A stretch of DNA of 8,930 bases, from NCBI GenBank assembly GCA_017394475.1, contig JAFPYQ010000114.1, positions 1 through 8,930 on the forward strand, in the 5' to 3' direction. This DNA is from Oscillospiraceae bacterium (lineage in GTDB: Bacteria > Bacillota > Clostridia > Oscillospirales > Ruminococcaceae). Under the pieces are notes generated by a model, which saw nothing but the letters and a program-made list of their open reading frames with translations, was not told where the DNA came from and made no database searches. The position numbers and the translations under genes were made by a program. How positions within the stretch are numbered: the stretch's first letter is position 1; every line of letters starts with the position of its first letter. Positions 1 to 7,154 of the stretch are shown piece after piece.

Positions 1-1149
1 ATACCCTACACTGTAATACCCGGTATATCATCCTCCATTGCAGTTCCCGAGCTGGCGGGCATACCCGTTACATCAAGGAAGGAGAGACACAGCTTCCATG
101 TCATCACCGCCCACACCGCCGAAAATACTACAGCTGATGATTTCAGCAGATACGCATCGCTGGGCGGTACACTTGTTTTTCTGATGGGACTCGGAAAACT
201 GGATCTGATAACACAGGGGCTGATCCTGGGCGGCATAAATAAAGATACTCCCGCCGCCGTCATCTCCAACGGAGCCACGAACCGTCAGGTGACAGTCAGG
301 GGCACTGTTGAAAGCATTGCAGAAAAAGCAGCCTCGGAGAATATCCCATCCCCTGCTGTGATAGTGATAGGAACAACAGCAAGATATTCCTTTACCGGGA
401 CAATAAAGTCTCCTCTTGGAGGGATGACCATAACCGCTGCGGGCACGGAGCATTTTACCTCAAAGATAAGGGCACTTGCAGAAGAAAAAGGGGCAGCGGT
501 GTCTGAGATAGTCAACATAGAAACAAAGCATATAAACACACCGCTCCTTGACGAAAAGCTGCACAGCATTTTCGTATACGGTATCATAGCTCTTATGAGC
601 GTACACGGTGCAGAGATATTCCTGGAAAGGCTGAAAGTGCTTCATATCGACATAAGGCAGCTTCGTGGCATACGGATAGCCACTGTGGGCAGTGAAACAG
701 CAGCATATCTTGCAGAAAGAGGGATATTCCCCGATATAGTTCCCGACAGATTCGATTCTCTCGGACTCGGGGAAAAGATGATCGCTGAGATCACAGAAAA
801 TGAAAATGAAAAGGTGCTTATCCTGGATGCAGTGAGAGCAAAAACCGCACTTACGGATATTCTCGGTGAAAATGACATAATATATGACAATATAAAGATA
901 TATGACACGGTCAAGATCAAAGGTGATGCAGTATGTGTCACGGACGATCATATAGTTTTCGGGAGCTCATCGGGAGTCGAAGCCTTCTTTGAAACGGGCT
1001 CGGTCATATCCGTCAAAACAGTGCCTGTATGCATCGGGGAGCCCACCGCAAACACCTTGAGAAAATATTATGCCGGTGATATCATCACCGCACAACAACA
1101 CTGTGCAGACGGTATCATAACCGCAATGATCGATAATACAAAGAGGTAG
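1..1149 (+). CDS. cobA-hemD: CobA-HemD fusion (uroporphyrinogen III C-methyltransferase / uroporphyrinogen III synthase), 5' truncated by window
   Basis: The frame is open from base 1 to the TAG at 1147-1149, giving 382 visible residues; the true start is upstream. The first ~129 residues are the C-terminal half of an SAM-dependent uroporphyrinogen III methyltransferase: the PGISSSIAVPELAGIPVTSR stretch (residues 7-26), then VFLMGLGKL, a DTPAAVISNGATNRQ segment and the closing PAVIVIG strand, all typical of the CobA/SUMT family. After a short linker, roughly residues 140-382 are a HemD domain, which cyclises hydroxymethylbilane to uroporphyrinogen III; the late segments FGSSSGVEAFF and CIGEPTANTLRK match that family. 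The fused enzyme would therefore make uroporphyrinogen III and methylate it to precorrin-2, the siroheme/cobalamin branch point. An ATG at 184 lies inside the methyltransferase domain and is not the start. hemB follows after 3 nt. The HemD half is divergent, as usual for this family, but the assignment is firm from context. Confidence 0.92.
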   Translation: MPYTVIPGISSSIAVPELAGIPVTSRKERHSFHVITAHTAENTTADDFSRYASLGGTLVFLMGLGKLDLITQGLILGGINKDTPAAVISNGATNRQVTVRGTVESIAEKAASENIPSPAVIVIGTTARYSFTGTIKSPLGGMTITAAGTEHFTSKIRALAEEKGAAVSEIVNIETKHINTPLLDEKLHSIFVYGIIALMSVHGAEIFLERLKVLHIDIRQLRGIRIATVGSETAAYLAERGIFPDIVPDRFDSLGLGEKMIAEITENENEKVLILDAVRAKTALTDILGENDIIYDNIKIYDTVKIKGDAVCVTDDHIVFGSSSGVEAFFETGSVISVKTVPVCIGEPTANTLRKYYAGDIITAQQHCADGIITAMIDNTKR

Positions 1150-1152
1150 TAT

Positions 1153-2121
1153 ATGCAGAGATTCCGCAGAACACGTTCCACCGAACAGCTTCGCAGGCTT
1201 GTGAGAGAAACGGTCATAAGCCCTGCCGATCTTATATACCCCATATTCGTGGTCGAGGGCAGTGACATAAAAGACCCCATAGACACCATGCCCGGGATAT
1301 ACAGGTATTCCATAGACAGACTGAACGAAGTGCTCGATGAGGTAAAGGAAAGTCACATATCGGGAGTTATACTGTTCGGTGTTCCCGACCACAAGGACGA
1401 AACCGGCTCCGGGGCTTATGATGACAACGGCATTACACAGCGCGCCATAAGGCATATAAAGAAATACTATCCCCAAACCCTCGTCATAGCGGATGTATGC
1501 CTGTGTGAATACACATTACACGGGCACTGCGGATTGGTGTGCGACGGACATATCCTCAATGATGAGACCCTCCCCCTGCTTGCAAAGGCCGCAGTAAGTT
1601 ATGCTAAGGCAGGAGCAGATATGATAGCCCCCTCTGATATGATGGACGGCAGGATCGGGGCGATAAGAGAAGCCCTCGATGAAAACGGCTTTATCGATAC
1701 TCCCATTATGGCATACAGTGCAAAATTCGCCTCCGCATATTACTCCCCCTTCCGGGATGCTGCGGATTCAACCCCTGCATTCGGCGACAGAAAAAGCTAT
1801 CAGATGGATAGTGCAAACGGCAGGGAAGCTGTCAGGGAAATAGAGGAGGATATTGCCGAGGGTGCTGATATCGTTATGGTAAAGCCCGCCCTTGCCTATC
1901 TGGATATAGTGCGTACAGCCCGCGACAGATTCAGTCTGCCTGTAGCTGCGTATAATGTCAGCGGTGAATACTCTATGGTAAAGGCTGCGGCTGAAAAGGG
2001 CTTTATAGATGAGAAAAGGATAGTACTTGAAAATCTTGTATCGATAAAGCGTGCAGGTGCGGATATCATCATCACCTATCACGCGCTGGATGCAGCCGGA
2101 TGGCTCAGGGAGCAGATATGA
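1153..2121 (+). CDS. hemB: Porphobilinogen synthase (delta-aminolevulinic acid dehydratase)
   Basis: The 322-residue protein has the usual length for HemB, the cytoplasmic enzyme that condenses two 5-aminolevulinates into porphobilinogen. The metal-site segment DVCLCEYTLHGHCG (residues 114-127) carries the Cys116/Cys118/Cys126 triad of zinc-dependent enzymes. The two Schiff-base lysines are visible as Lys191 (AYSAKFASAYYSPFRDA) and Lys244 (IVMVKPALAYLD). The C-terminal YNVSGEYSMVKAAA and ITYHALDAAGWL segments are also family hallmarks. The start ATG at 1153 has an AGAGG ribosome-binding site at 1142-1146, inside the end of the preceding gene, with 6-nt spacing. The stop overlaps the hemL start (ATGA, 2118-2121), suggesting translational coupling. 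In this setting it probably feeds siroheme for the downstream sulfite reductase, although heme or cobalamin supply is also possible. Confidence 0.97.
   Translation: MQRFRRTRSTEQLRRLVRETVISPADLIYPIFVVEGSDIKDPIDTMPGIYRYSIDRLNEVLDEVKESHISGVILFGVPDHKDETGSGAYDDNGITQRAIRHIKKYYPQTLVIADVCLCEYTLHGHCGLVCDGHILNDETLPLLAKAAVSYAKAGADMIAPSDMMDGRIGAIREALDENGFIDTPIMAYSAKFASAYYSPFRDAADSTPAFGDRKSYQMDSANGREAVREIEEDIAEGADIVMVKPALAYLDIVRTARDRFSLPVAAYNVSGEYSMVKAAAEKGFIDEKRIVLENLVSIKRAGADIIITYHALDAAGWLREQI
2107..2112 (+). promoter_or_regulatory. Ribosome-binding site that decides the hemL start
   Basis: AGGGAG lies 5 nt upstream of the ATG at 2118, within the last codons of hemB. The upstream in-frame ATG at 2100 lacks a comparable site and would add six residues (MAQGAD) that read as the hemB tail in another frame. 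The 2118 start also gives the common ATGA stop/start overlap, so it is preferred. Confidence 0.75.
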
Positions 2122-3383
2122 ACACAGCAAGATCCGATGAACTGTTCAACAAGGCATCACAGCTCATGCCGGGCGGCGTCAACAGCCCTGTCAGGGCGTT
2201 CAGGAGCGTAGGGCGTTCCCCTCTTTTTATCGAAAGGGCATTTTCCGACAGGATAATTGATGCAGACGGCAATGAATTCATCGACTATGTATGCTCCTGG
2301 GGGCCCGATCTGTTCGGTCACGCAGAGCCGCACATCACAGATGCGGTAAAAAGCGCATGTGAAAAGGGACTTACCTTCGGTGCCTGCCATGAGGGCGAAG
2401 TAATTCTTGCACAAAAGATAAGAACGCACTTTCCGTCCATGGAGCTCCTGCGGCTTGTAAATTCCGGAACAGAAGCCGTTATGAGTGCTGTGCGTGCGGC
2501 AAGGGGCGCCACTGGGCGCAGTAAGATCATAAAGTTTGCAGGCTGTTATCATGGTCATTCAGATGGACTGCTTGTAAAAGGCGGCTCGGGACTGCTGACA
2601 AATTCACTTCCAGACAGTGCAGGCGTCCCCAGGCAGCTTACCGAAAACACACTGCTTGCCGCATATAATGACACATCCTCTGTGAATGAGTTGTTTGAAC
2701 AGTACGGCGATGATATAGCAGCAGTAATAGTTGAACCTGTTGCAGCCAATATGGGAGTTGTAGCTCCCCAAAAAGGATTCTTGTCATTTCTCCGTGAAAT
2801 AACAGATAAAAACGGTTCTGTACTCATCTTTGATGAAGTTATCACGGGCTTTCGCATAAGCGACGGGGGTGCTCAGAAATTATATGACATAGTCCCGGAT
2901 ATGACCTGTCTCGGGAAGATAGTCGGAGGGGGTATGCCCCTTGCAGCCTATGGCGGCAGGAAAGATATCATGGAATGTATCGCCCCGCTGGGCAGTGTCT
3001 ATCAGGCAGGCACTCTTTCGGGTAACCCTGTGGCAGTTGCAGCAGGTATCGCCATGCTTGAAAATATCGAGCAGCATCCGCAGGTATATGATGATATTGA
3101 CAGGAAAACAGCTGTTCTTGAACAGGCGGCAGTATCTTCGGGTCTAAATGTGAACCGCGTCGGGTCACTGATGACTGTTTTTTTTACCGATAAGAACGTC
3201 ACCGATCAGAATACTGCCCTCACCTGCGATACAGAAAAATATGCACGGTTTTTCAATTATCTTCTTGAAAACGGTATCTATACCGCACCGTCACAGTTTG
3301 AAGCAATGTTTATCTCTGCAGCTCACAGTGATGAAGATATAGAAAGAACTGCTGATGTGATAAGAAACTATGTAAAGGAGTAA
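2118..3383 (+). CDS. hemL: Glutamate-1-semialdehyde 2,1-aminomutase
   Basis: The product is 421 residues from the ATG at 2118, close to the usual ~425 for HemL. This PLP enzyme isomerises glutamate-1-semialdehyde to 5-aminolevulinate, the last step of the C5 route from glutamyl-tRNA. It is a class III aminotransferase fold. The N-terminal MPGGVNSPVRAF signature, SWGP (residues 60-63), NSGTEAVMSAVRAARG (from 115) and the CYHGHSDGLLVKGGSG cofactor loop are all present. Asp239 in IFDEVITGFR should pair with the PLP pyridine nitrogen. Lys267 in LGKIVGGGMPLAAYGG is the expected Schiff-base lysine; this last motif separates HemL from other class III aminotransferases. The presence of hemL rather than an ALA synthase implies that hemA is elsewhere, probably upstream. 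The gene overlaps hemB by 4 nt and its stop is 5 nt before the next start. Confidence 0.96.
   Translation: MNTARSDELFNKASQLMPGGVNSPVRAFRSVGRSPLFIERAFSDRIIDADGNEFIDYVCSWGPDLFGHAEPHITDAVKSACEKGLTFGACHEGEVILAQKIRTHFPSMELLRLVNSGTEAVMSAVRAARGATGRSKIIKFAGCYHGHSDGLLVKGGSGLLTNSLPDSAGVPRQLTENTLLAAYNDTSSVNELFEQYGDDIAAVIVEPVAANMGVVAPQKGFLSFLREITDKNGSVLIFDEVITGFRISDGGAQKLYDIVPDMTCLGKIVGGGMPLAAYGGRKDIMECIAPLGSVYQAGTLSGNPVAVAAGIAMLENIEQHPQVYDDIDRKTAVLEQAAVSSGLNVNRVGSLMTVFFTDKNVTDQNTALTCDTEKYARFFNYLLENGIYTAPSQFEAMFISAAHSDEDIERTADVIRNYVKE
3374..3380 (+). promoter_or_regulatory. Ribosome-binding site for the sulfite reductase gene
   Basis: AAAGGAG ends 8 nt before the ATG at 3389 and lies in the last codons of hemL. 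It supports 3389 as the start over the internal ATG at 3428, which would remove part of the conserved KKGGFMRQKQ amino end. Confidence 0.7.
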
Positions 3384-3388
3384 CTATA

Positions 3389-4252
3389 ATGGCACAGGAT
3401 TATGCTGTACTAAAAAAAGGCGGTTTTATGCGGCAGAAGCAGAAGAACTGCTTTTCCCTGAGACTGCGTGTGGTAGGCGGCAATGTGACCGCAGAACAGC
3501 TTGCAAAAATAGCTGAGGTTTCCGAAAAATACGGGGATGGCCATGTCCATCTCACATCCCGCCAGAGCATCGAGATACCCTTCATCAAGCTCGATGAGAT
3601 CGATGCGGTCAAGAATGCCCTTGCCGAAGGGAATGTAGAACCCGGAGTATGCGGTCCCAGGGTGCGCACTATAACTGCCTGTCAGGGAAGCGCAATATGT
3701 CCCAGCGGGTGCATAGATACCTATAGTCTGGCAAAGGAGCTGGATGAAAGGTATTTTGCAAGGGAACTCCCACACAAGTTCAAATTCGGCGTAACAGGCT
3801 GCCAGAACAACTGCCTCAAGGCGGAGGAAAACGATCTCGGCATCAAGGGCGGCATGAAGGTAGAATGGCTCAAAGACAAATGCATCGGCTGCAAGGTCTG
3901 TGTAAAAGCCTGCCGTACAGAAGCCATCTCCTTTTCTGAAGGCATCATCACGGTAGATGCCTCAAAGTGCAACTATTGCGGAAGATGCGCCAAATCCTGT
4001 CCTGTTGACGCATGGGATACAGTAAACGGATATATCATCTCCTTCGGCGGGACTTTCGGAAACCACATAGAAAAGGGCGAAGCCATCATCCCGTTTATAG
4101 ATGATCATGACAAGCTTCTCAGGATATGCGATACTGCCATAGAGTTCTTTGAAAAGAACGCAAAGCCATCGGAAAGATTCAGGCTCACCCTTGAACGAGT
4201 GGGATGGGAGCCTTTTGAAAAAGCGGTACTCTCTGCATACAATGAAGAATGA
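3389..4252 (+). CDS. Siroheme/[4Fe-4S] sulfite reductase with built-in 2[4Fe-4S] ferredoxin domain (AsrC type)
   Basis: The 287-residue protein is a nitrite/sulfite reductase-fold enzyme, most like the anaerobic sulfite reductase subunit C family, and probably reduces sulfite to sulfide with six electrons. The N-terminal ferredoxin-like half (residues ~8-75) includes GHVHLTSRQSIEIPF, where Arg58 is a likely siroheme or substrate contact. The siroheme-linked cluster is given by Cys98-x5-Cys104 (TACQGSAICPSGC) and Cys138-x3-Cys142 (GCQNNC). An inserted ferredoxin domain follows, with Cys165/168/171/175 and Cys194/197/200/204, both in the CxxCxxCxxxC pattern, after which the reductase fold closes. 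It is shorter than enterobacterial AsrC (about 337 residues, from memory), and neither AsrA nor AsrB is encoded beside it. It sits between siroheme-precursor genes and APS reductase, which favours sulfite over nitrite as substrate; nitrite reduction cannot be excluded from sequence alone. No signal peptide is seen, so it should be cytoplasmic. Confidence 0.86.
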   Translation: MAQDYAVLKKGGFMRQKQKNCFSLRLRVVGGNVTAEQLAKIAEVSEKYGDGHVHLTSRQSIEIPFIKLDEIDAVKNALAEGNVEPGVCGPRVRTITACQGSAICPSGCIDTYSLAKELDERYFARELPHKFKFGVTGCQNNCLKAEENDLGIKGGMKVEWLKDKCIGCKVCVKACRTEAISFSEGIITVDASKCNYCGRCAKSCPVDAWDTVNGYIISFGGTFGNHIEKGEAIIPFIDDHDKLLRICDTAIEFFEKNAKPSERFRLTLERVGWEPFEKAVLSAYNEE

Positions 4253-4267
4253 TACGGCACGGCTGAT

Positions 4268-5935
4268 ATGAGAACTGAATACATTACCACGGATATACTT
4301 ATAATCGGAGGCGGTACTGCAGGGTGTTATGCAGCCATCACCGCTTCAGAAAACTCCGATAAAAAAATACTCATCTGTGAAAAAGCAGATATACGGCGAA
4401 GCGGATGCCTTGCTGCAGGCGTCAATGCCCTCAATGCCTATATAACCGAAGGCCGAACACCTCAGGATTATGCAGATTATTGCCTGAAGGATGCAGACGG
4501 CATCGCCAGAGAAGACCTGCTGCTCAGCATATCCGAAAGGCTGAACGATGTGACCCGCAGGCTCGAAGAACTTGGACTCGTTATCCTAAAGAATGAAAAT
4601 GGCAGATATGTTACAAGAGGAAACAGGAATATCAAGATAAACGGCGAAAATATAAAACCCCTTTTGGCAGGTGCTGCAAAAAGGGCAGAAAATGTAACGG
4701 TGATAGATCACATCAACATCTTTGACCTTGATGTGAAAGACAACACTGTATATGGTGCATACGGTTTCGGGATAGAAAATGATGTTTTCTATGTTATCAG
4801 GGCTGCTGCAGTCATCATCGCCACAGGCGGTGCAGCAGGCCTGTATAAGCCTAATAATCCCGGATTTTCTCAGCATAAGATGTGGTATCCGCCCTTCAAC
4901 ACCGGTGCAGGATATGCCATGGGCATAATGCACGGAGCGGAGATGACCACCTTTGAGATGAGATTCATAGCACTCAGGTGCAAAAACACCATCGCACCCA
5001 CAGGGACACTTGCGCAGGGTGTGGGTGCAAAGCAGATAAATATCCTGGGGGATGTATATGAACAGAAATACGGTATCTCCACCTCGGAAAGAGTATACGG
5101 CACAGTCTGCGAAAACCATGAGGGCAGAGGTCCCTGTTTCCTTCAGACCCGCGGCATAACAGATGAACAGGACAAGTCACTGCTCAAAGCCTATCTTAAT
5201 ATGGCACCCTCCCAGACGCTGAAATGGATAGAGAGCAAACGGATGCCCTCAGAAGAAAATGTTGAGATAGAGGGAACAGAGCCCTATATCGTGGGCGGAC
5301 ACACTGCCAGCGGTTTCTGGATCGATAACGACCGTCAGACAACCATAAACGGCTTGTTCGCTGCAGGTGATGTGGCGGGCGGCGCTCCGCAGAAATATGT
5401 TACGGGGGCACTTGCAGAGGGTGAGATCGCAGCACTTTCCACAATAGCTTATTGTGGGAAGAACAGTTTTCATGAAGCAGACCCCGGGTCTGTAAAAGAG
5501 CACTTTGATGAGCTGGAAAGGCACCTTTCCGAAACCGTTTCGCCTTACAGGACCGAGGAGCTCGAAGAGGCGATGCAGACCATAATGGACAATTATGCGG
5601 GCGGTATACGGTCAAATTATCGCTACAACAGTGCAGGGCTGGATATTGCCGATCTGCGGATAACAGAGCTGACAGAGCTTACGGAAGCACTTCATGCAGA
5701 TGATATGCAGGAACTCATGTATATATATGAACTGCGGGAAAGGCTTATAGTCTGCAAAAGCGTCATCGCACACTTGAAAGCAAGGAAAGAAACACGCTGG
5801 CACAGCTTTGCGGAGAATACGGATCATCCCGAAAAAAGCGAGGGATTCGGCAGGTTGTTTGTCAATTCCGTGTACGAAAACGGCAGGATAAAGATCATCC
5901 TGCGCAGGATAGATGATCGGGAGGCGGTAATATGA
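4268..5935 (+). CDS. aprA: Adenylyl-sulfate reductase, flavoprotein alpha subunit (AprA-like)
   Basis: The 555-residue FAD enzyme belongs to the fumarate reductase/AprA superfamily. It opens with the dinucleotide-binding motif IIGGGTAGCYAA (GGGTAG at residues 14-19), followed by EKADIRRSGCLAAGVNALNA, where the flavin sits. AprA-type features are the FNTGAGYAMG and GAEMTTFEMRF segments (residues 210-233), TEPYIVGGH (337-345) and LFAAGDVAGGAPQKYVTGA near the flavin end. By position, Arg232 and His345 look like the substrate-contacting Arg and His described in archaeal AprA; this alignment is by eye. It should reduce APS to sulfite and AMP, with electrons from the ferredoxin subunit encoded next. 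At 555 residues it is shorter than classical dissimilatory AprA (roughly 620-660). Fumarate reductase or L-aspartate oxidase is less likely given CysD/CysN and the AprB-like partner. The start at 4268 follows a 15-nt gap, the widest in the operon, and lacks a clear Shine-Dalgarno sequence. Confidence 0.86.
   Translation: MRTEYITTDILIIGGGTAGCYAAITASENSDKKILICEKADIRRSGCLAAGVNALNAYITEGRTPQDYADYCLKDADGIAREDLLLSISERLNDVTRRLEELGLVILKNENGRYVTRGNRNIKINGENIKPLLAGAAKRAENVTVIDHINIFDLDVKDNTVYGAYGFGIENDVFYVIRAAAVIIATGGAAGLYKPNNPGFSQHKMWYPPFNTGAGYAMGIMHGAEMTTFEMRFIALRCKNTIAPTGTLAQGVGAKQINILGDVYEQKYGISTSERVYGTVCENHEGRGPCFLQTRGITDEQDKSLLKAYLNMAPSQTLKWIESKRMPSEENVEIEGTEPYIVGGHTASGFWIDNDRQTTINGLFAAGDVAGGAPQKYVTGALAEGEIAALSTIAYCGKNSFHEADPGSVKEHFDELERHLSETVSPYRTEELEEAMQTIMDNYAGGIRSNYRYNSAGLDIADLRITELTELTEALHADDMQELMYIYELRERLIVCKSVIAHLKARKETRWHSFAENTDHPEKSEGFGRLFVNSVYENGRIKIILRRIDDREAVI
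5919..5924 (+). promoter_or_regulatory. Ribosome-binding site for aprB
   Basis: GGGAGG lies 7 nt before the ATG at 5932, inside the aprA coding end. Together with the ATGA overlap (5932-5935) it supports coupled translation of the two APS reductase subunits. Confidence 0.65.
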
Positions 5936-6246
5936 GCATATCCATAGACCGCGATAGATGTATCGGCTGCGGCAAATGCCATGATGTATGCCCCGGAACG
6001 CTCATCAAAAAAGATGAACAGGGGAAAGCATATATAAAATATCCCAGATACTGCTGGGGCTGCACCTCCTGCCTGAAAGAATGTCCTGTTTATGCCATCA
6101 GGTTCTATCTCGGTGCGGATATCGGCGGGAAAGGTGTACTGATGCACACAGAGCGCCACGGAGATATACTTGACTGGATATTTGAACATCCCGACGGGAA
6201 AGTTGAGAAGATCCCCATAAATACAAAAGAATCCAACAGATACTAG
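5932..6246 (+). CDS. aprB: Adenylyl-sulfate reductase, 2[4Fe-4S] ferredoxin beta subunit (AprB-like)
   Basis: This 104-residue protein carries two cysteine sets, Cys10/13/16/20 ([12 protein letters not shown]) and Cys41/44/47/51 ([12 protein letters not shown]), each able to bind a [4Fe-4S] cluster. The CWxCxSCxKxCP form of the second motif and the carboxy tail around [19 protein letters not shown] (residues 78-96) resemble AprB, whose tail wraps around AprA. It should pass electrons to the AprA flavin. It is shorter than classical AprB (about 150 residues), and its first cluster loop is the plain ferredoxin CxxCxxCxxxC without the loop insertion I recall in sulfate-reducer AprB. A generic ferredoxin is the alternative, but the 4-nt overlap with aprA and the tail argue for a dedicated subunit. 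The gene ends 8 nt before cysD. Confidence 0.83.
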   Translation: MSISIDRDRCIGCGKCHDVCPGTLIKKDEQGKAYIKYPRYCWGCTSCLKECPVYAIRFYLGADIGGKGVLMHTERHGDILDWIFEHPDGKVEKIPINTKESNRY

Positions 6247-6250
6247 GAGG
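6245..6250 (+). promoter_or_regulatory. Consensus ribosome-binding site for cysD
   Basis: A perfect AGGAGG overlaps the aprB stop codon (TAG, 6244-6246) and lies 4 nt before the cysD ATG at 6255. It is the strongest Shine-Dalgarno sequence in the window and may raise cysD translation relative to its neighbours. Confidence 0.8.
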
Positions 6251-6254
6251 AAAC

Positions 6255-7154
6255 ATGTCCGGATTATCACATCTTGATGAGCTTGAAGCCGAGGCGATAT
6301 ACATTATCCGCGAGGTGGCAGCAGAATGTGAAAAGCCTGTAATGCTGTATTCCATCGGCAAGGACAGTTCTGTCATGCTGCATCTTGCATTGAAGGCCTT
6401 TTATCCCGAAAAGCCGCCCTTCCCCTTTCTTCATGTGAATACAACCTGGAAATTCCGCGAAATGATAGAATTCCGCGACAGAACAGCAGAGAAGCTCGGT
6501 ATAGAGATCATCGAATACATCAATGAAAGCGGTGTTAAACAGGGTATAAACCCCTTTGATCATGGTTCGGCATATACTGACATCATGAAAACTCAGGCAC
6601 TCAAACAGGCTCTTACAAAATACGGCTTTACCGCTGCATTCGGCGGTGGAAGGCGCGATGAGGAAAAATCCCGTGCAAAGGAAAGGATATTCTCGTTCCG
6701 CAGTGAGAGCCACGCATGGGATCCGAAAAATCAGCGTCCCGAAATGTGGAAGCTGTACAATACAAAGATCAACAAAGGCGAAAGTATCCGTGTTTTCCCC
6801 CTTTCCAACTGGACGGAAAAAGATATATGGCAATACATCAAAAGGGAGAATATCGAGATCGTACCGCTATATTTTGCCGCAGAACGCCCGGTGGTGGAAC
6901 GTGACGGTAACATCATCATGGTCGATGATGACAGATTTCCTCTGCATGAGGGAGAAAAGCCTCAGATGAAGTCAGTGAGGTTCAGGACTCTCGGGTGCTA
7001 TCCCCTGACGGGCGGTATATATTCCGAGGCACATACCCTTGATGAGATAATAGCCGAAACACTCAGCAGTGTAGAATCGGAGCGAACATCAAGAGTTATA
7101 GACAATGAAGCGGCAGGCAGCATGGAACGCAGGAAAAGAGAGGGTTATTTCTGA
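6255..7154 (+). CDS. cysD: Sulfate adenylyltransferase subunit 2 (ATP sulfurylase, catalytic)
   Basis: The 299-residue protein has the normal length and layout of CysD, the PP-loop ATP pyrophosphatase that makes adenosine 5'-phosphosulfate from ATP and sulfate. The PP-loop is SIGKDSS (residues 33-39). [13 protein letters not shown] (58-70), [16 protein letters not shown] (129-144), [16 protein letters not shown] (180-195) and [11 protein letters not shown] (244-254) are all conserved family blocks. These last motifs separate it from the related CysH reductases, which lack the [11 protein letters not shown] block and end in a catalytic Cys motif absent here. It works as a cytoplasmic complex with the CysN GTPase, encoded immediately downstream with a 1-nt TGATG overlap. 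APS made here is the expected substrate of the upstream-encoded AprAB. Confidence 0.97.
   Translation: MSGLSHLDELEAEAIYIIREVAAECEKPVMLYSIGKDSSVMLHLALKAFYPEKPPFPFLHVNTTWKFREMIEFRDRTAEKLGIEIIEYINESGVKQGINPFDHGSAYTDIMKTQALKQALTKYGFTAAFGGGRRDEEKSRAKERIFSFRSESHAWDPKNQRPEMWKLYNTKINKGESIRVFPLSNWTEKDIWQYIKRENIEIVPLYFAAERPVVERDGNIIMVDDDRFPLHEGEKPQMKSVRFRTLGCYPLTGGIYSEAHTLDEIIAETLSSVESERTSRVIDNEAAGSMERRKREGYF

Noticed and set aside
460..951. Long open frames on the minus strand opposite the tetrapyrrole and sulfur genes
   Set aside because: They lie antisense to strongly conserved genes, are rich in Cys, Tyr and His as expected for shadow frames, and lack domains or ribosome-binding sites.
184..1149. 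Complete 321-residue gene starting at ATG 184
   Set aside because: The same frame is open back to base 1 and encodes conserved CobA sequence upstream of this ATG, so the gene is cut by the window edge and does not start at 184.
2100..2117. hemL start at ATG 2100
   Set aside because: The ATG at 2118 has an AGGGAG site at good spacing and a 4-nt overlap with the hemB stop; the six extra residues have no family support.
3178..3185. Run of eight T within hemL as a frameshift or slippage site
   Set aside because: The HemL frame is intact across it with conserved sequence on both sides; no sign of programmed or accidental shift.
4268..5935. L-aspartate oxidase or fumarate reductase flavoprotein
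   Set aside because: The superfamily fits, but the AprA-like EMRF and EPYIVGGH segments, the AprB-like partner and the CysD/CysN neighbours favour APS reductase.
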